Shown here one piece after another: positions 26,106 through 37,356 of a DNA stretch of 64,000 nucleotides. Made by a program: the position numbers and the translations under genes. This DNA comes from Rutidosis leptorrhynchoides (lineage: Eukaryota > Streptophyta > Magnoliopsida > Asterales > Asteraceae), in assembly GCF_046630445.1 (NCBI RefSeq), contig NC_092336.1, positions 297,978,001 through 298,042,000 of the forward strand, read 5' to 3'. The notes below the pieces were generated by a model. It saw only the letters and a list, made by a program, of their open reading frames with translations, did not search any database and was not told the DNA's origin. Numbering within the stretch: position 1 is the stretch's first letter; each line of letters opens with the position of its first letter.

Positions 26106-28684
26106 TGTAACATCCCGCGTTTTTCCGTTAAATTTATTTTAACGCCGTCTTTTTTTTTTTTAATAACATCTTTCGTCACTTATATTCGTACACTTCGTTA
26201 ACTAATGTTCTTGATAATCCCGTTACTCGATTACAACATCTCTCGTTAACTTGCGTTTTAAAAATATTCGATCGGTTAATTCCCGCACCCGACTACAAAC
26301 TTGAGGGACTAAACTCGCCAAAGAGCCAAACTAGTTGACTAGGTCAACTAGTCAACTCCATCCTCCTCCATTCATTTTCATCTCCACCATCTTCATTACT
26401 TCCATCTTTTCTCTCAACCTTCAAACAAAAGATTCATCATCTAATTTCGATTTAGCAAGCAAACATCAAAACAAACTACATATTCTTGATCCTCTCATCA
26501 TCCTCTACGATTTGATACTAACTTCATTGATTTTGGGTAACATTTCTAAAACTCTAGATTTCTTTAAATTCGTGTTTTTGACTTGAAATGTTGTTAGTTA
26601 GTGTCTATGGCTCGTGTATAACATGAATATATGATTTGTATGCTCGATCTTGATGTTTTGGTGTAACTAGCTTGAAAATGAAAAGTGTATGCTTAATCTT
26701 TGATTTTGGATGATCAAATGTGTTAGATTGTTAAAGTTCATGTTTTAAAAGTGTTACTAGCATCATTAGCTTCATGTTGATGTATAGATTGATTAAAGAA
26801 ACTTCATAAACGTGATTATTGATTTTGTGAACTTTTGGTTAGGGTTTGATAGCTTTAAAACGAACTTTTGATGCGTTGAATGCTCGTTAATGTTATTAAT
26901 AAGTGTTTAGTTGTATTACATGTTTGATTACCTTCAAAACGGCATATCATATGTATAAATTGGATTCCCGGAACTTGAAATGCATTTCATGAACCTAAAC
27001 TTTGATTTTGAACGCTTAACGACCATTCAACGAGGTTTCTGTTGTCTTAAATGATGATTTTGATTAATGATATGTGGTTAGTTGTATTCCTTGTCGAAAT
27101 AGCTTTCCGATGATATAAAATACATGTTCTAATTGTTTGCGGATCATAAAATGTGATTGTTTGTGTTTTGGTTCGTCCATTTGAGGAATTCAGCAAACAG
27201 ACCCTGGATGCCAATTGGGACGCCGTCCTGACTTTTGGGACGCCGTCCCACTCTTCATATTGGGACGCCGTCCTGATTTTGGGACGCCGTCCCACTCTTC
27301 ATATTGGGACACCGTCCTGATTTTGGGACACCGTCCTGATACACTAAAATGGGCTGTTTTGCTTGGTCATTTGACGTAAAATGTTTGATATGCTACGGAC
27401 CTCCGATTAACATGAAACTTGGCCAACATGCTCATATATGATTATATAACTTAGAAAAATTGTCGGATACCCGACCCGACCCCGTTGACTTTGATTTTGA
27501 CTTTGACCAAGTTTGACTGTTAGTCAAACTTAACTAAACACTTATGCAATCGTTCTAGTCTTTCTTTTATACTTGATTCTTGCATGAAACTTGACAACGT
27601 GATTCACATGCTATACTTTTCGAGTCGTAACGAGCCATAGGACTAATTGAACACATTTCGCCCGACCTTGTGTAGTAACCGGTTAATTGATACAACTTAC
27701 TTGTTTAGGTCAAGGCTAAGCAACTATCATGCACACGTTTACTTGTGAAGTACTTTTATACTCGTGCACTCGAGGTGAGATCATAGTCCCACCTTTTCAA
27801 CAACTTTTTATACTTTTAAATTGTGGGCTGAGAAACATATACTTTGTTACATTTTGTACTACTTACTTTTATACTTTGAACACAAGTACAAGGAAAACAA
27901 ACATTCCACAGCGAGTTAGAACAAAAATCCTCAATTCAATTATCATTAGTTACACTTGCAGGGTGTAAGCGAGAACTTATATTGTATGGCCATACGGGTT
28001 TGACAAACCCTCATTACGGACGGTTCGCTACCGTCTATGGATGAAATATATTTTCGAGAAACAGTGTATGTTCTAACACTATTGTGATGGGGTTCTATGG
28101 AAGGAAACGTTAAGTCTTGATAATTGGGTGCTCGCGAACAATACTTTTGGAATGCAAACGATTATGCTAATCAACGTTATGGGAATACTAAATCTTGTGG
28201 TTCAAAAACAACGTTTATTACAAACACCTATGATTTCACCAACGTTTTTCGTTGACAGTTTTCTATATGTTTCTCAGGTTCATACTTGGCTATTTGATAC
28301 ATGCTTCCGCGTACACTCATACTTGCTTGGAGTCGAGCATACATGCATACACTCTGATTTCTTGCTTGGGGTCAAGCATACATACATACATACGCTAGTG
28401 ATAGCACCTTTAGATTCAAACATATTGTTTACATACTTACGCTATTTATAGCAACTGTGATTTTCAACTTATATTATGTCGCAAGTTATGTCATTTATAC
28501 TTTACAATTTTTGTAATCTTAAACTTGTTGTCGAATTGTTTGTAAACTAAACTTTGCAAGTCTTGTACGTTTCAAATGAATGCGACATAATTTTGGTCAA
28601 ACGAGTCTCATCTAGGGACTACGACCACGTTTCGGGACCTCAGTTAGCGACGCCGTCAATGACGATTTTGGTCGGGTCGCCACA
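26106..28684 (+). mobile_element. 3' LTR of element E3
   Basis: 2579 bp, near-identical to 21347-23923, with the same GC-rich repeat array (27223-27336) and hairpin (28240-28254). Followed directly by AAGAA. Confidence 0.95.
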
Positions 28685-28689
28685 AAGAA
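28685..28689. other. Target-site duplication of E3 (right)
   Basis: AAGAA, matching 21342-21346. Removing the element and one copy joins ATCTTCAAGAA to GTTCATGG. Confidence 0.95.
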
Positions 28690-29332
28690 GTTCATGGTCA
28701 ACACTATGCATCATCAATTACTCAGTCAAAATGAAGCCAAATATTAGTTACAAATTATTATTATTGCTCAAATGATTCTGACGAACATGAAAACCTAAGT
28801 CATCGAATTTATGGGCACTTATGCCATAAGAAAAGTTTGCATCACAAAATAAAGAGGGAAAAATACCTAATTTCATTTCACCTTCAATGATAGCACAAAT
28901 AGATTGACAGAAGAAGAGTAACCTGAGAAATAAAGTTTTAAAGGATATAAAAGTGTTAGAGCTGATCAAAAAATAACACACACATATGGCACCTTCTAAA
29001 CCCTAACCAATACAGACAGCTACCTGCTTATAAGAAAGGTGAAACGTGGCATTCAAATTGAAGCAAAGATAAAAAGAAAGAGGTGGTAAGCGATTGTAAT
29101 GACACGCAGCTAACGAAGAGATGATGGACAGTAAAAATAAAAGAAAAGAATTTGGTTGGGCTTGTTGTAACTCAATGGGCTAGGCCTGTCGACGTGCAAA
29201 AAAATAATGATTAACAATAGCGAATGACAAGATGACACGTGTCAAGTATCTGGGTTGCTACAGTAAAAACAACCCCTTCCTTATAAGAGTTAAGGTAGTC
29301 ATTTCAGTCGAAAGAACGACGTCTAGATGACC

Positions 29333-29368
<36 letters not shown>

Positions 29369-29433
29369 CTGTCAAACAAACACACCGAGTGAACCAGAAT
29401 CATACCTGCGGTTTGACCTCGAAAATACACTGA
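28690..29433. other. Unassigned sequence after E3
   Basis: Continuation of the sequence E3 jumped into. A minus-strand frame at 28748-28981 is open for 77 codons but unrecognised. An (AT)n microsatellite lies at 29337-29367. No other structure seen. Confidence 0.4.
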
Positions 29434-29760
29434 CCTCGACCATGTTGTTTTTATCTCTACACAAAGCGTTAAGCATTTGAATCGTCTTCGAACTCGGGCT
29501 TTTATCAATGCAAGATTGAGGCATTAACGTACCATCATAATCCAAAAGAATAGCTCGTGTAGTAGTTCGTTTATAAGCCAATTCAACGGATTTTCAGGGC
29601 CATATTTATGTTTTGCAACGGTAGTCAGATCGTGGTACTTTCCAGGCTCATCTAAAGACACTCCAATCACTTTACGCCTGCCATAAATTAACGAAATTAA
29701 CTTAAAGGGATACATTATAACATTAAATATATTTCCCTTAGATGTTAAGTTTTTAAACAT
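29434..29760 (-). pseudogene. Trehalose-phosphate synthase/phosphatase fragment (class II TPS-like)
   Basis: On the minus strand about 29584-29434 encodes AYKRTTTRA, ILLDYDGTLMPQ, IDKSPSSKTIQML and LCRDKNNMV, an excellent match to the start of the phosphatase domain of plant class II TPS proteins; DYDGT is the HAD-phosphatase motif I. The match ends abruptly after NNMV at a possible splice donor (GAG/GTCAGT). Just upstream, a different frame reads GRRKVIGVSLDEPGKYHD, which I cannot place, and the two frames are offset. Only about 50 residues of a roughly 850-residue protein are present, so this is a captured or relic exon, not a gene. It may have been carried by the CACTA element whose left end is at 18626. 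Confidence 0.8.
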
Positions 29761-31397
29761 TAATTTACTGAAACTGCAACTTTCTATTTTATATGCAACT
29801 AGAATTTAGTCCATCGCGCGTTGCTATGATACCCCGTGTACTTTATTCATGTCGTGTGTGCTAATCATGTCTAAGCCAATGTGTACATATATCATATGGT
29901 ACAAAAGATTACGCTTTGGTGTACTAACAGCAAAAGATATGATTGCATTGTATATATCAGTTTATAGAGGCCATTTAATTAATACGTGATACATAGATAT
30001 ATATAGTAAATGCCTCTACAGGAAGGTTAGAAATTAAGTTGCAGTGATCAATGATATATGCAGGAAGGGTACATGACACTCAAATTAGCACCACTGTTGT
30101 AAAGATACATACCTATGTGCTATTAGTCCCTGCATGAAATTTATAAAATAAACTTGTAGTGGTCAATGATATATGCAGTAATCTGCCTACATGTGTAATA
30201 ATCAATCTTGTTACCTCTATAGAATACTTTGTATGAAGAATAATAAGCTGCTCCTGAGGTACAGTTTATCATGGAAGGCCTCATCAATTCCTTCAAGCAT
30301 TATTTTCCGTTAACTATATGTTTGAGACCATCAAGACACTGCATTAAGAAAAATACATGTTATCAGCACCCATTGACCTAATATGTAAATTAACACAAAT
30401 TTGAAAATAAATTTAAATTATATGTATACATTATACATTTCATTTATAGAATACGAATATACATCATAAGTCTACTCATCTTAACTATCAATACCAATAC
30501 TAATACTAATACTAATTATAAATGTTTTTGATCAGAGGTCTTATTTCTTAAAGGAGCATATTTCAGCAATCCAATAATGTAAAATTAACTGTATTTAATA
30601 TAGCTAAAATATTTTAGAGTAGTTGATTTCATTAAATGGTTAACAAATACCAACCTACCACATGTGGAGCTTTCTATCATCAATCCAAGTCACGTGATGA
30701 ATGCAGTATAATCAGTGGTCAAAGACTTTGCAATGAACAAAAGTAGATGGTGAAGGTATACCATTTACTTTACCCAAAAAAGAGTGTTCGAGTTATATTT
30801 TACATAATACGCTAGTTTAAGTTTAAAAGTTTCCAAATTTTGCGATTAGTAGACTTGAACTTTTGAAAAAACCATTGACGCCATTGTAATTGGAGGCCTA
30901 ACCACAGAAGCCATTTTACGATGTAAGCTGCTAGTCATACATGCTAGAGTTGATAATCAAACCTAAAGCGAAATTGAAAACGATGGTAAGTAATGAAATA
31001 AAGACACAACTCTTACCAATGTCGAATAAAATTAATGTTTCAAATAGTATCCTAACTTAATTCCTCCAACAATACTTGTCACTAAAATCCATCTTGGGTC
31101 ACATAACCCGAACCTCCTTCCAACTAAATATAAAAATTGACACTGTCTTTAGTTTGGCTCTAAATGAGCATTAAAAAAAAAAAATCAGAAAAGTTAATGA
31201 CATGTTACAGATTATTTGTTGGAAAAATTACGAAGTGTAAAGGTGATGTGAGATAATAAACAAAACGTCAAATTGTAAATTTCTACTAATTATTTACTTT
31301 TGTAATTATAAAGAGCTGCCGTTGTGGTGTTGCCATTGTAATTGGAGGCCAAACAGAATCCAAACTTCATTTATATTTCAATCTTTTATTAATTGAT
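29761..31397. other. Unassigned AT-rich sequence
   Basis: No convincing gene, transposon end or RNA. A short motif around TCAATGATATATGCAG occurs twice (30048-30063 and 30162-30177), each after TGCAGTG or TGTAGTGG. TTGGAGGCC-type sequence around 'CCATTGTAATTGGAGGCC' also occurs twice (30882-30899 and 31333-31350). Confidence 0.4.
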
Positions 31398-31676
31398 TCA
31401 AATATTGACAAAACTTACATGGTGGTGGTGATTTTGTACCGGTGACCGCTTCACATCCATCACAGCACCCACAATCGCTTTCCTTTCCGATTGATTTTTT
31501 CGATGATTACAGCACCTTTTCAGAACGCAATTGAAGGAATCGTACCGTTTCACAACTAAACCCACCTGGTACACTATGAACACAGTTGTTGACATGAATT
31601 TTCCGCAACCTACAACCAACCCACCTGCAACTTTCTGCGACAACTGATTGAATCTTTCATCTTTGGAATCCTTCAA
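31398..31676 (-). CDS. Hypothetical minus-strand frame, possible captured exon
   Basis: 92 codons starting MKDSKDERFNQLSQKV. I recognise no domain. The sequence around CACCACCATG/TAAGTTT near 31420 could be a splice donor, and base composition is less AT-rich than the surroundings, as in a captured exon. There is no supporting promoter or homologue. Low confidence. Confidence 0.25.
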   Translation of the reverse strand: MKDSKDERFNQLSQKVAGGLVVGCGKFMSTTVFIVYQVGLVVKRYDSFNCVLKRCCNHRKNQSERKAIVGAVMDVKRSPVQNHHHHVSFVNI

Positions 31677-32297
31677 TTGAAAAAGGTATTCCTACCTTCC
31701 AATCTGGAACGAAAAAAATACAATAGGAAGAAGATTGACGACGGCTATAAGCCTAAGTGTGCGGCCAGATCTAGATCTAAATTCTGTTCACCATTTAATC
31801 GGTCAGATCTACTTTGTCAACACAGGGGCGTTATTGTTTGAATCTCACGACAATTGATTGTGATATGGTGGTTGATGCCGGTAAACAAGCGGCGGTAACC
31901 GGACGACGATTGGGTGATGGTTGATGGCGGCTAAGTGAGGTGGTGTTGGATTTTTGTCTAGGGTTTGAAATGAGAGCAGGTGAAAGGAGAATCGAATGGA
32001 AAGTGTATAACATCAGATACCGAGTATTGGTCTGTTACAAAATTTTTAATTAATATATTGACTTACATTAATATTTATTAATATTTAATAACAAATAACA
32101 AATATAAATATAAATATAAATATAAATTAATATTAAATTAATATTAAATAAATATAAATATAAATATAAATCAATTTAATTTATATATTAGTATAATTAA
32201 TATCGTATAAAACACATACTCCGTATAATTTATATCAATTTAATTTATATATAATTTTTTTTTTGAAAAGCAAATTAGATCTTAGATATATAATATA
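31677..32297. other. Genic-looking then AT-rich stretch
   Basis: 31700-32020 has higher GC and could be 5' flank or a first exon of a lost gene, but no protein is recognisable. 32040-32230 is simple sequence built on TAAATA and TTAATA. Confidence 0.4.
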
Positions 32298-32633
32298 TTA
32301 GTGAAATGACCTGTGGAAACACGGGTTTGTTTAAACGAAACAGTTTAATGATATGTTTTAGGTATTGAGTGAATGTAAATGTTAAAGTTATTTAGTTTAT
32401 TGCCCCGTGGAACCCCAGATTCCGACTAAGTAATAATAATAAGTGCCTTTTAAATTTTTTTAGGAAAATAAAATTACAATTTAGGAGAGATTAATATTTC
32501 CTTTTATAAAAGATTTTGTATTGTTTTTTTAATTAAATTAATATATAATTATGACATCATTATTATGAAAAGTAAATAGTAATTTAACTTAATGATAATG
32601 TCATTATTTTATAGGTTTATTAGACTATATAGA
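32298..32633 (-). mobile_element. Small Helitron H-F
   Basis: Minus strand, 336 bp. 5' end TCTATATAGTC at 32633, 3' end CTAA at 32298 (allowed CTRR), flanked by A and T. Subterminal hairpin region CCCGTGTTTCCACAGG, and the family-specific GTTTGTTTAAACGAAACAG block. A short internal-deletion member of the H-A/H-D/H-E family. Confidence 0.78.
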
Positions 32634-33134
32634 TGGATATACATAGATAAGCACATAGAAGTGGGGCAATTTACAAAAGTCTTACGCCACCACATACACA
32701 AACAAATAAAAGCAAATACACACTTGTATGTATAACACAAACGAAGAACTATGTACATGTGTGACAAGCACTTGATGAACTTCTTAATTCACATCGCAAC
32801 AGTTAACAAAATAGTGAACTAACAAAGTGATGATGATGGAAGAAACATATGCTTACCATCAATTTAATTCAATTTCCATATCATGATCGGACCAAAATCT
32901 TAAAAGATATCGAAAATATAAACCATAAATTTTAACAACTAACACTATAAACAGCTTCATACTGATCTTTATCCAAAACCTATAAATGAAATTTAAGAAG
33001 ATAATGACTTTAATCCTAATGAAGAAAAAATTAACCAGTTTAATCACTACTATTGAAAACGCTGATGAACATATAATGATTAAGAAACCCATTTTAAAAC
33101 CCAAACGTAAAAATCAAACTTTTATAAACATAGA
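32634..33134. other. Unassigned flank of E4
   Basis: AT-rich; a 72-codon frame from 32986 runs into E4 and so is interrupted by the insertion. It has no recognisable domain. The flank resumes at 42571. Confidence 0.4.
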
Positions 33135-33139
33135 TGTGA
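33135..33139. other. Target-site duplication of E4 (left)
   Basis: TGTGA, repeated at 42566-42570. Confidence 0.93.
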
Positions 33140-34323
33140 TGTCACGACCCGAAAAATTTCGACTAATTTTAAACCAAACTCTTGATACGGTTCATTATCT
33201 TTGACACGATAAGCAAAGTCTGTTAGGTTGAGTCTCAAAAATTTTGAACTGTTTCATATATTCAATTGACCTTCGACTGTTCTCGATGATTCACGAACAA
33301 CTAATTGTAAATAGTTACATATATATTTAAATATATGTATATTTGAAATATTATTTGAAATAATATATGATTTAGTTGTAGGAAATAAATATGAAAAATA
33401 ATATGCGATATAATGAAAACTACTATTACAAATATATATATATATATATATGTATATAAATATGTAAATAAAAAGTACTTGTAAAATAATATTAAATCTA
33501 ATTGTTTAAAAATATATTTATGTGATAAAACTTGTTATTTAAAACTGATTATATATAGAGAGAGAGAGAGAGTAAATGGAAAATGAAGGATTTCGAGCCT
33601 AATTAGTAAACGTCAGTGACACTCGGTTGATGTTTTGCTAGATGAAATACATGTTAAAAATATTTGACTGTAAATTAGTTACGAATATTTTAGATTTGTT
33701 AAAAATATTTTTACATTTTTAAGTTTAAATATTAGTACTCCGTATAGATAAGTTGGAACAGAAAATAAATAATTATCTAATCTTTTTGATCAGGTTTCAA
33801 ACAATTAATGAGTGAAATAATTAAATATATTTAATCTAAAAATTTGAGATTTTTAGGAGCACTTTTATACGTTAACCGTTTAGCAATGGACACGATATAG
33901 TCACTCGGGGAAACTGTTGGCAAGAATTATTTGAGAATCATTATTTTACACGTTTTCTTATTTGATTATTATTATTATTATTATATTATAACTGTACCTA
34001 ATTGATAAATATTTGGATTTTACTGTGCTTAATTAGATTGAAAGCAATTTATAACAACATCAATCTATAATTCATCCGTAAATTTGAAAATATAAATCGA
34101 GATTACTGTATATATTTTTGTTTTCTTCAAACACATATTATATAAATATACATATACATATAACACATATGCATATAGATATATGCCTATAAACACCGCA
34201 AGAATCACACCACTATCTCCCTCTCCTTTCTCAACCGTCCCTCTCGTCACCCATCACCGAGAACTTTAACACCACCACTCGCCACCCCAATCCCTTTCCT
34301 CTCTCTCTCCTCTTTCTCTCTCT

Positions 34324-34331
34324 CTATATAT
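34324..34331 (+). promoter_or_regulatory. Candidate TATA box of E4 5' LTR
   Basis: CTATATAT right after a CT-rich patch, the usual arrangement of plant core promoters. The 3' LTR has CTATATATATAT at 40696-40707. Start site not determinable from sequence alone. Confidence 0.5.
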
Positions 34332-34627
34332 TTTTTTTTTTTTTGTGTTCGTGAGCAATCAGACCCAAACCGAACTTAATCATCACCATCACCGTATATT
34401 TACAAACCAAGAAAGAAGATGATGATTAAATATTGCTGAAATGTTGTTCTATTCGATGAACCAGTTTCTGTTTTATTTCGGAATAAACTCACAACCATAC
34501 AACCCATCGAACCATGTTCTATTTCTGTTTCTATTTTCTGTATAAAAATGAAGAAGAAGATCGTTAAATATAAACGGTTATAAACTTTTCAGTTGAAGTT
34601 TAATTCAGATATAGACGAATAGAGGAA

Positions 34628-34674
34628 TGGTTAGGAGTATTGTGTGTTAACCGAGAGGTCACTAGCTCGAACCC
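34628..34674 (+). promoter_or_regulatory. tRNA-like A/B-box module 1 (E4 5' LTR)
   Basis: A-box-like TGGTTAGGAG (34628) and B-box-like GCTCGAACCC (34665-34674), about 36 nt apart. The 3' LTR copy (40999-41045) has the closer B box AGTTCGAACCC. Confidence 0.5.
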
Positions 34675-34859
34675 AGGCACACACAGCGTTTTTTTTTTAT
34701 TTAGCAAAAGAAGCTGGGCTATGTTTAAAGCTTGGAAACGAGTTTGGGCCGAAGCGTTTATGATGTTGGGCTTATGAAACGGTTTGGGCTAAAAACAGAC
34801 GAGCAGGGTTAAAGGGAATTAATTCGTGAATTATAACAGAAAAATGGAATTAGAGTAGA

Positions 34860-34905
34860 TGGTTGGAGGTGTTGGTGTTATACGAAAGGTCGCGAGTTCG
34901 AGCCC
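34860..34905 (+). promoter_or_regulatory. tRNA-like A/B-box module 2 (E4 5' LTR)
   Basis: A-box-like TGGTTGGAGG (34860) and B-box AGTTCGAGCCC (34895-34905), 35 nt apart, ending in CCCGTCTCGGG. The same module is at 41231-41276 in the 3' LTR. Modules 1 and 2 are about 230 bp apart and could be an old tandem copy. Confidence 0.5.
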
Positions 34906-34959
34906 CGTCTCGGGCATTTCTTTTTAGAAAAAGATTTTAAGGGTATACATTTTTATTAC

Positions 34960-35340
34960 TTTTATTATTATCATTATCATTTTTATTATTATTATTATTA
35001 TTTTTATTATTATTATCATTATTATTATTACTACTATCTTATTATTATCTTTATCATTATTATTATAATTATTATTATTATTACTATTAGTAAGTATTAA
35101 GTATTATATTCAAAAAATTTAATATTTTCATAATCGTTATTATTAAACTTAGCATTTTATTAAAAAAACTATTATTATTACTATATGTATCATTATTTTT
35201 CAATTATTATTATTATTTTTACTAACAATATTTTTATCATTATTTTGATTACCACTAATAATATTATTATTTTCATGATTATTGTCATTGTAATTATTTT
35301 TATTATTAACAATTATTACTATTATTGTTATTATTATTAA
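34960..35340. repeat. ATT-rich low-complexity tract (E4 5' LTR)
   Basis: ATT trinucleotides interspersed with ATC and TTT. The same tract occupies 41330-41710 in the 3' LTR and produces spurious Tyr/Ile-rich frames. Confidence 0.85.
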
Positions 35341-36034
35341 AAGCTAATACAACTTTTTACTTAATAACAATTAGTTACATAAAATCATATTTAATACATA
35401 TAACTTATAATTTACTAAAATAATAAATATATCATTAATAATATAAAATTTCATTCGATCTTAATTATATGTGTTAATATAGATATAAATAATATAGGTT
35501 CGTGAATTCGAGGTCAACCCTACACTTGTGAAATGACGTCATATGTATTTTTACTACAAAATACAGTATGTGAGTTTCATTTGCTCCCTTTTTAATTGCT
35601 TTTGCAATATATATTTTAGGCTGAGAATACATGCGCTGCTTTTATAAATGTTTACGAGATAGACACAAGTACTTAAAATATATTCTACGTTGAGTTGTAC
35701 CACCCTGCATATCTTCCCTAATAGCTTGGTAACTACTATTTACATGTGGTATTGTAAACGCGAATCCTGTTGATAGATCTATCGGGCCTGACAACCCCAA
35801 CCGGACTGGACGACCAGTATTCAACAGTTGCACAGTACTTCGTTTCGGTGACTACTCTTGGTACAGTGTAGTGAGATTTCATAATAAAGGGAATATGCGA
35901 CGTTGATTAAATGTTAAGTATGGTTACCAAGTGCTCAACTACTTAGAATATTTTTATTAAAACGATTATATATATGAAATCTTGTGGTCTATTAATATAT
36001 TGAAATGATTGTTATGATAAACCTATGAACTCAC

Positions 36035-36048
36035 CAACCTTTTGGTTG
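36035..36048 (+). other. Conserved LTR hairpin (E4 5' LTR)
   Basis: CAACC-TTTT-GGTTG, preceded by CTCAC and followed by ACACTTTTAAGCATG and TTCTCAGG. Copy in the 3' LTR at 42406-42419. Confidence 0.65.
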
Positions 36049-36599
36049 ACACTTTTAAGCATGTATATTCTCAGGTACGAATTAAGTCTTTCGCTGTGCA
36101 TTTGCTCATTTTAAGGACATTACTTGGAGTCAATCATCGCAATGGAACCTAATGTTGATGACTTCGTCCTGATGGATTAGGACGGGTTGTTATAGTTGGT
36201 ATCAGAGCGGTGGTCGTAGCGAACCAGGTCTTGCATTAGTGTGTCTAACTAGGAGTTGTTAGGATGCATTAATGAGTCTGGACTTCGACCTAGTAGTTGT
36301 TAGGTTATATTAATGAGTCTAGACTTGAACCTGGTCTGCATGTTAAAAGTTTCTGCTTACCACCATTTGTCAAAAAATATCTACTTTCAGTCTCGGCACG
36401 TCTTATTGCAACTATTGCATAGATAGTGTACAGACGAATTCATATCCCATCACATTAGACTTTGTCTGACACGTTTCCTTAATTTCCTTCGTAATCTACG
36501 GGATCTCCTGTACTATGTATAGGTATTCTATGTAATTAGAATATCATCCGATATTCGAAAATAATTTCATATCGAAAACCCTTTATCTAATCGTACGAA

Positions 36600-37101
36600 A
36601 TGGAACTCACCACTAGTCCAAGTCCCTCGGATTCCGATATGGAGTTTCACCTAAGCTCCGAAAGCAGCGTCACCAGAATGAATCACCCAGTCATCCATCC
36701 CCAATTCATCTGATGGGTTCGTAGTCAACTTAATCAATGGAGACGAGAAGAAGACGATCCTTTCCTTCCACCATCCGAATTCACCTCTTGGCGAAAACCC
36801 TGAAGCACTTACCGACGAACCAGTTCGAAACACCATCTTCACTCTCATTTCCGAAATATCTCGCAACGATTATATAATATCTCAAATTCTAAACCTTATT
36901 CATCCGTTCATTCCGACCGACAATCATCTTGGAGTAATGGAAGAAGTCAACGAGCTTCGCACTCGATTAATAAATTTGGAGAATATGGTGCAATATTTAC
37001 CAGCTTCAGCAACATCACCGGTACCAACAGTACCATCAGCAATAGCACCAGTATCATCAACAATCCATGCCTCAACATCTCATTCTGTACCTCAAGCATA
37101 A
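36600..37101 (+). pseudogene. ORF B of element E4 (frameshifted)
   Basis: Homologue of ORF B in E5 and E1, starting MELTTSPSPSDSD about 400 bp after the PBS. The frame is broken near 36700 and 36770 by small indels. It resumes as PLGENPEALTDEPVRNTIF, then ISEISRNDYIISQILNL, a heptad region EEVNELRTRLINLENMVQ and a Pro/Ser/Thr/Ala-rich tail that ends SVPQA at 37101. This tail suggests the ancestral protein was about 165 residues. Function unknown. Its presence in elements with different LTRs argues that it was selected for. Confidence 0.7.
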
Positions 37102-37335
37102 TCATCGTTCTACATGATGTTCTACATCATTTATCCCCGTTCGACATGGCGATTAAGTAATCTCTAAAGTTTTGGAGATTATCCATTCTAATTCTAACGG
37201 TAAATCAAATGAGTTAATATTCTATCTACTCATTAAATCCATGATTACATCTGAAGAAAATATATATGTAAGTATATTTTCATAAAGATTGTAATTAAAA
37301 ATTCTTTTGTACAAATTGTTAATGGTGAAAATGTT

Positions 37336-37356
37336 TTAACGGGTAGGTAATACCCG
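37336..37356 (+). other. Internal copy of PPT-like motif (E4)
   Basis: AACGGGTAGGTA then ATACCCG, 2.15 kb before the terminal AACGGGTAGGTA at 39488-39499. Confidence 0.6.

Larger units (their letters stand above)
33140..36194 (+). mobile_element. 5' LTR of element E4
   Basis: 3055 bp, from TGTCACGACCCG to GGGTTGTTATA. It has a pyrimidine patch (34294-34323) followed by TATA sequence (CTATATAT at 34324), a plausible core promoter putting U3 at about 33140-34350. The transcribed part then holds two tRNA-like modules (34628-34674 and 34860-34905), a long ATT-rich tract (34960-35340), the CRE-like palindrome TGACGTCA (35534-35541), GATAGATCTATC (35772-35783) and the CAACC-TTTT-GGTTG hairpin (36035-36048). 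Near-identical to the 3' LTR apart from small indels, for example around 33650 where the 3' copy has about 14 extra bases. No coding capacity. Confidence 0.95.

Noticed and set aside
28748..28981. 77-codon minus-strand frame as a gene
   Set aside because: No recognisable domain, no splice or promoter context; kept only as unassigned sequence.
30148..30160. ACTTGTAGTGG as the right end of the CACTA element
   Set aside because: The match to the left TIR is limited to TTGTAGTG, and there is no subterminal array or AAT duplication next to it.
34620..34910. True tRNA genes
   Set aside because: A and B boxes are present but no full cloverleaf or acceptor stem can be formed by eye.
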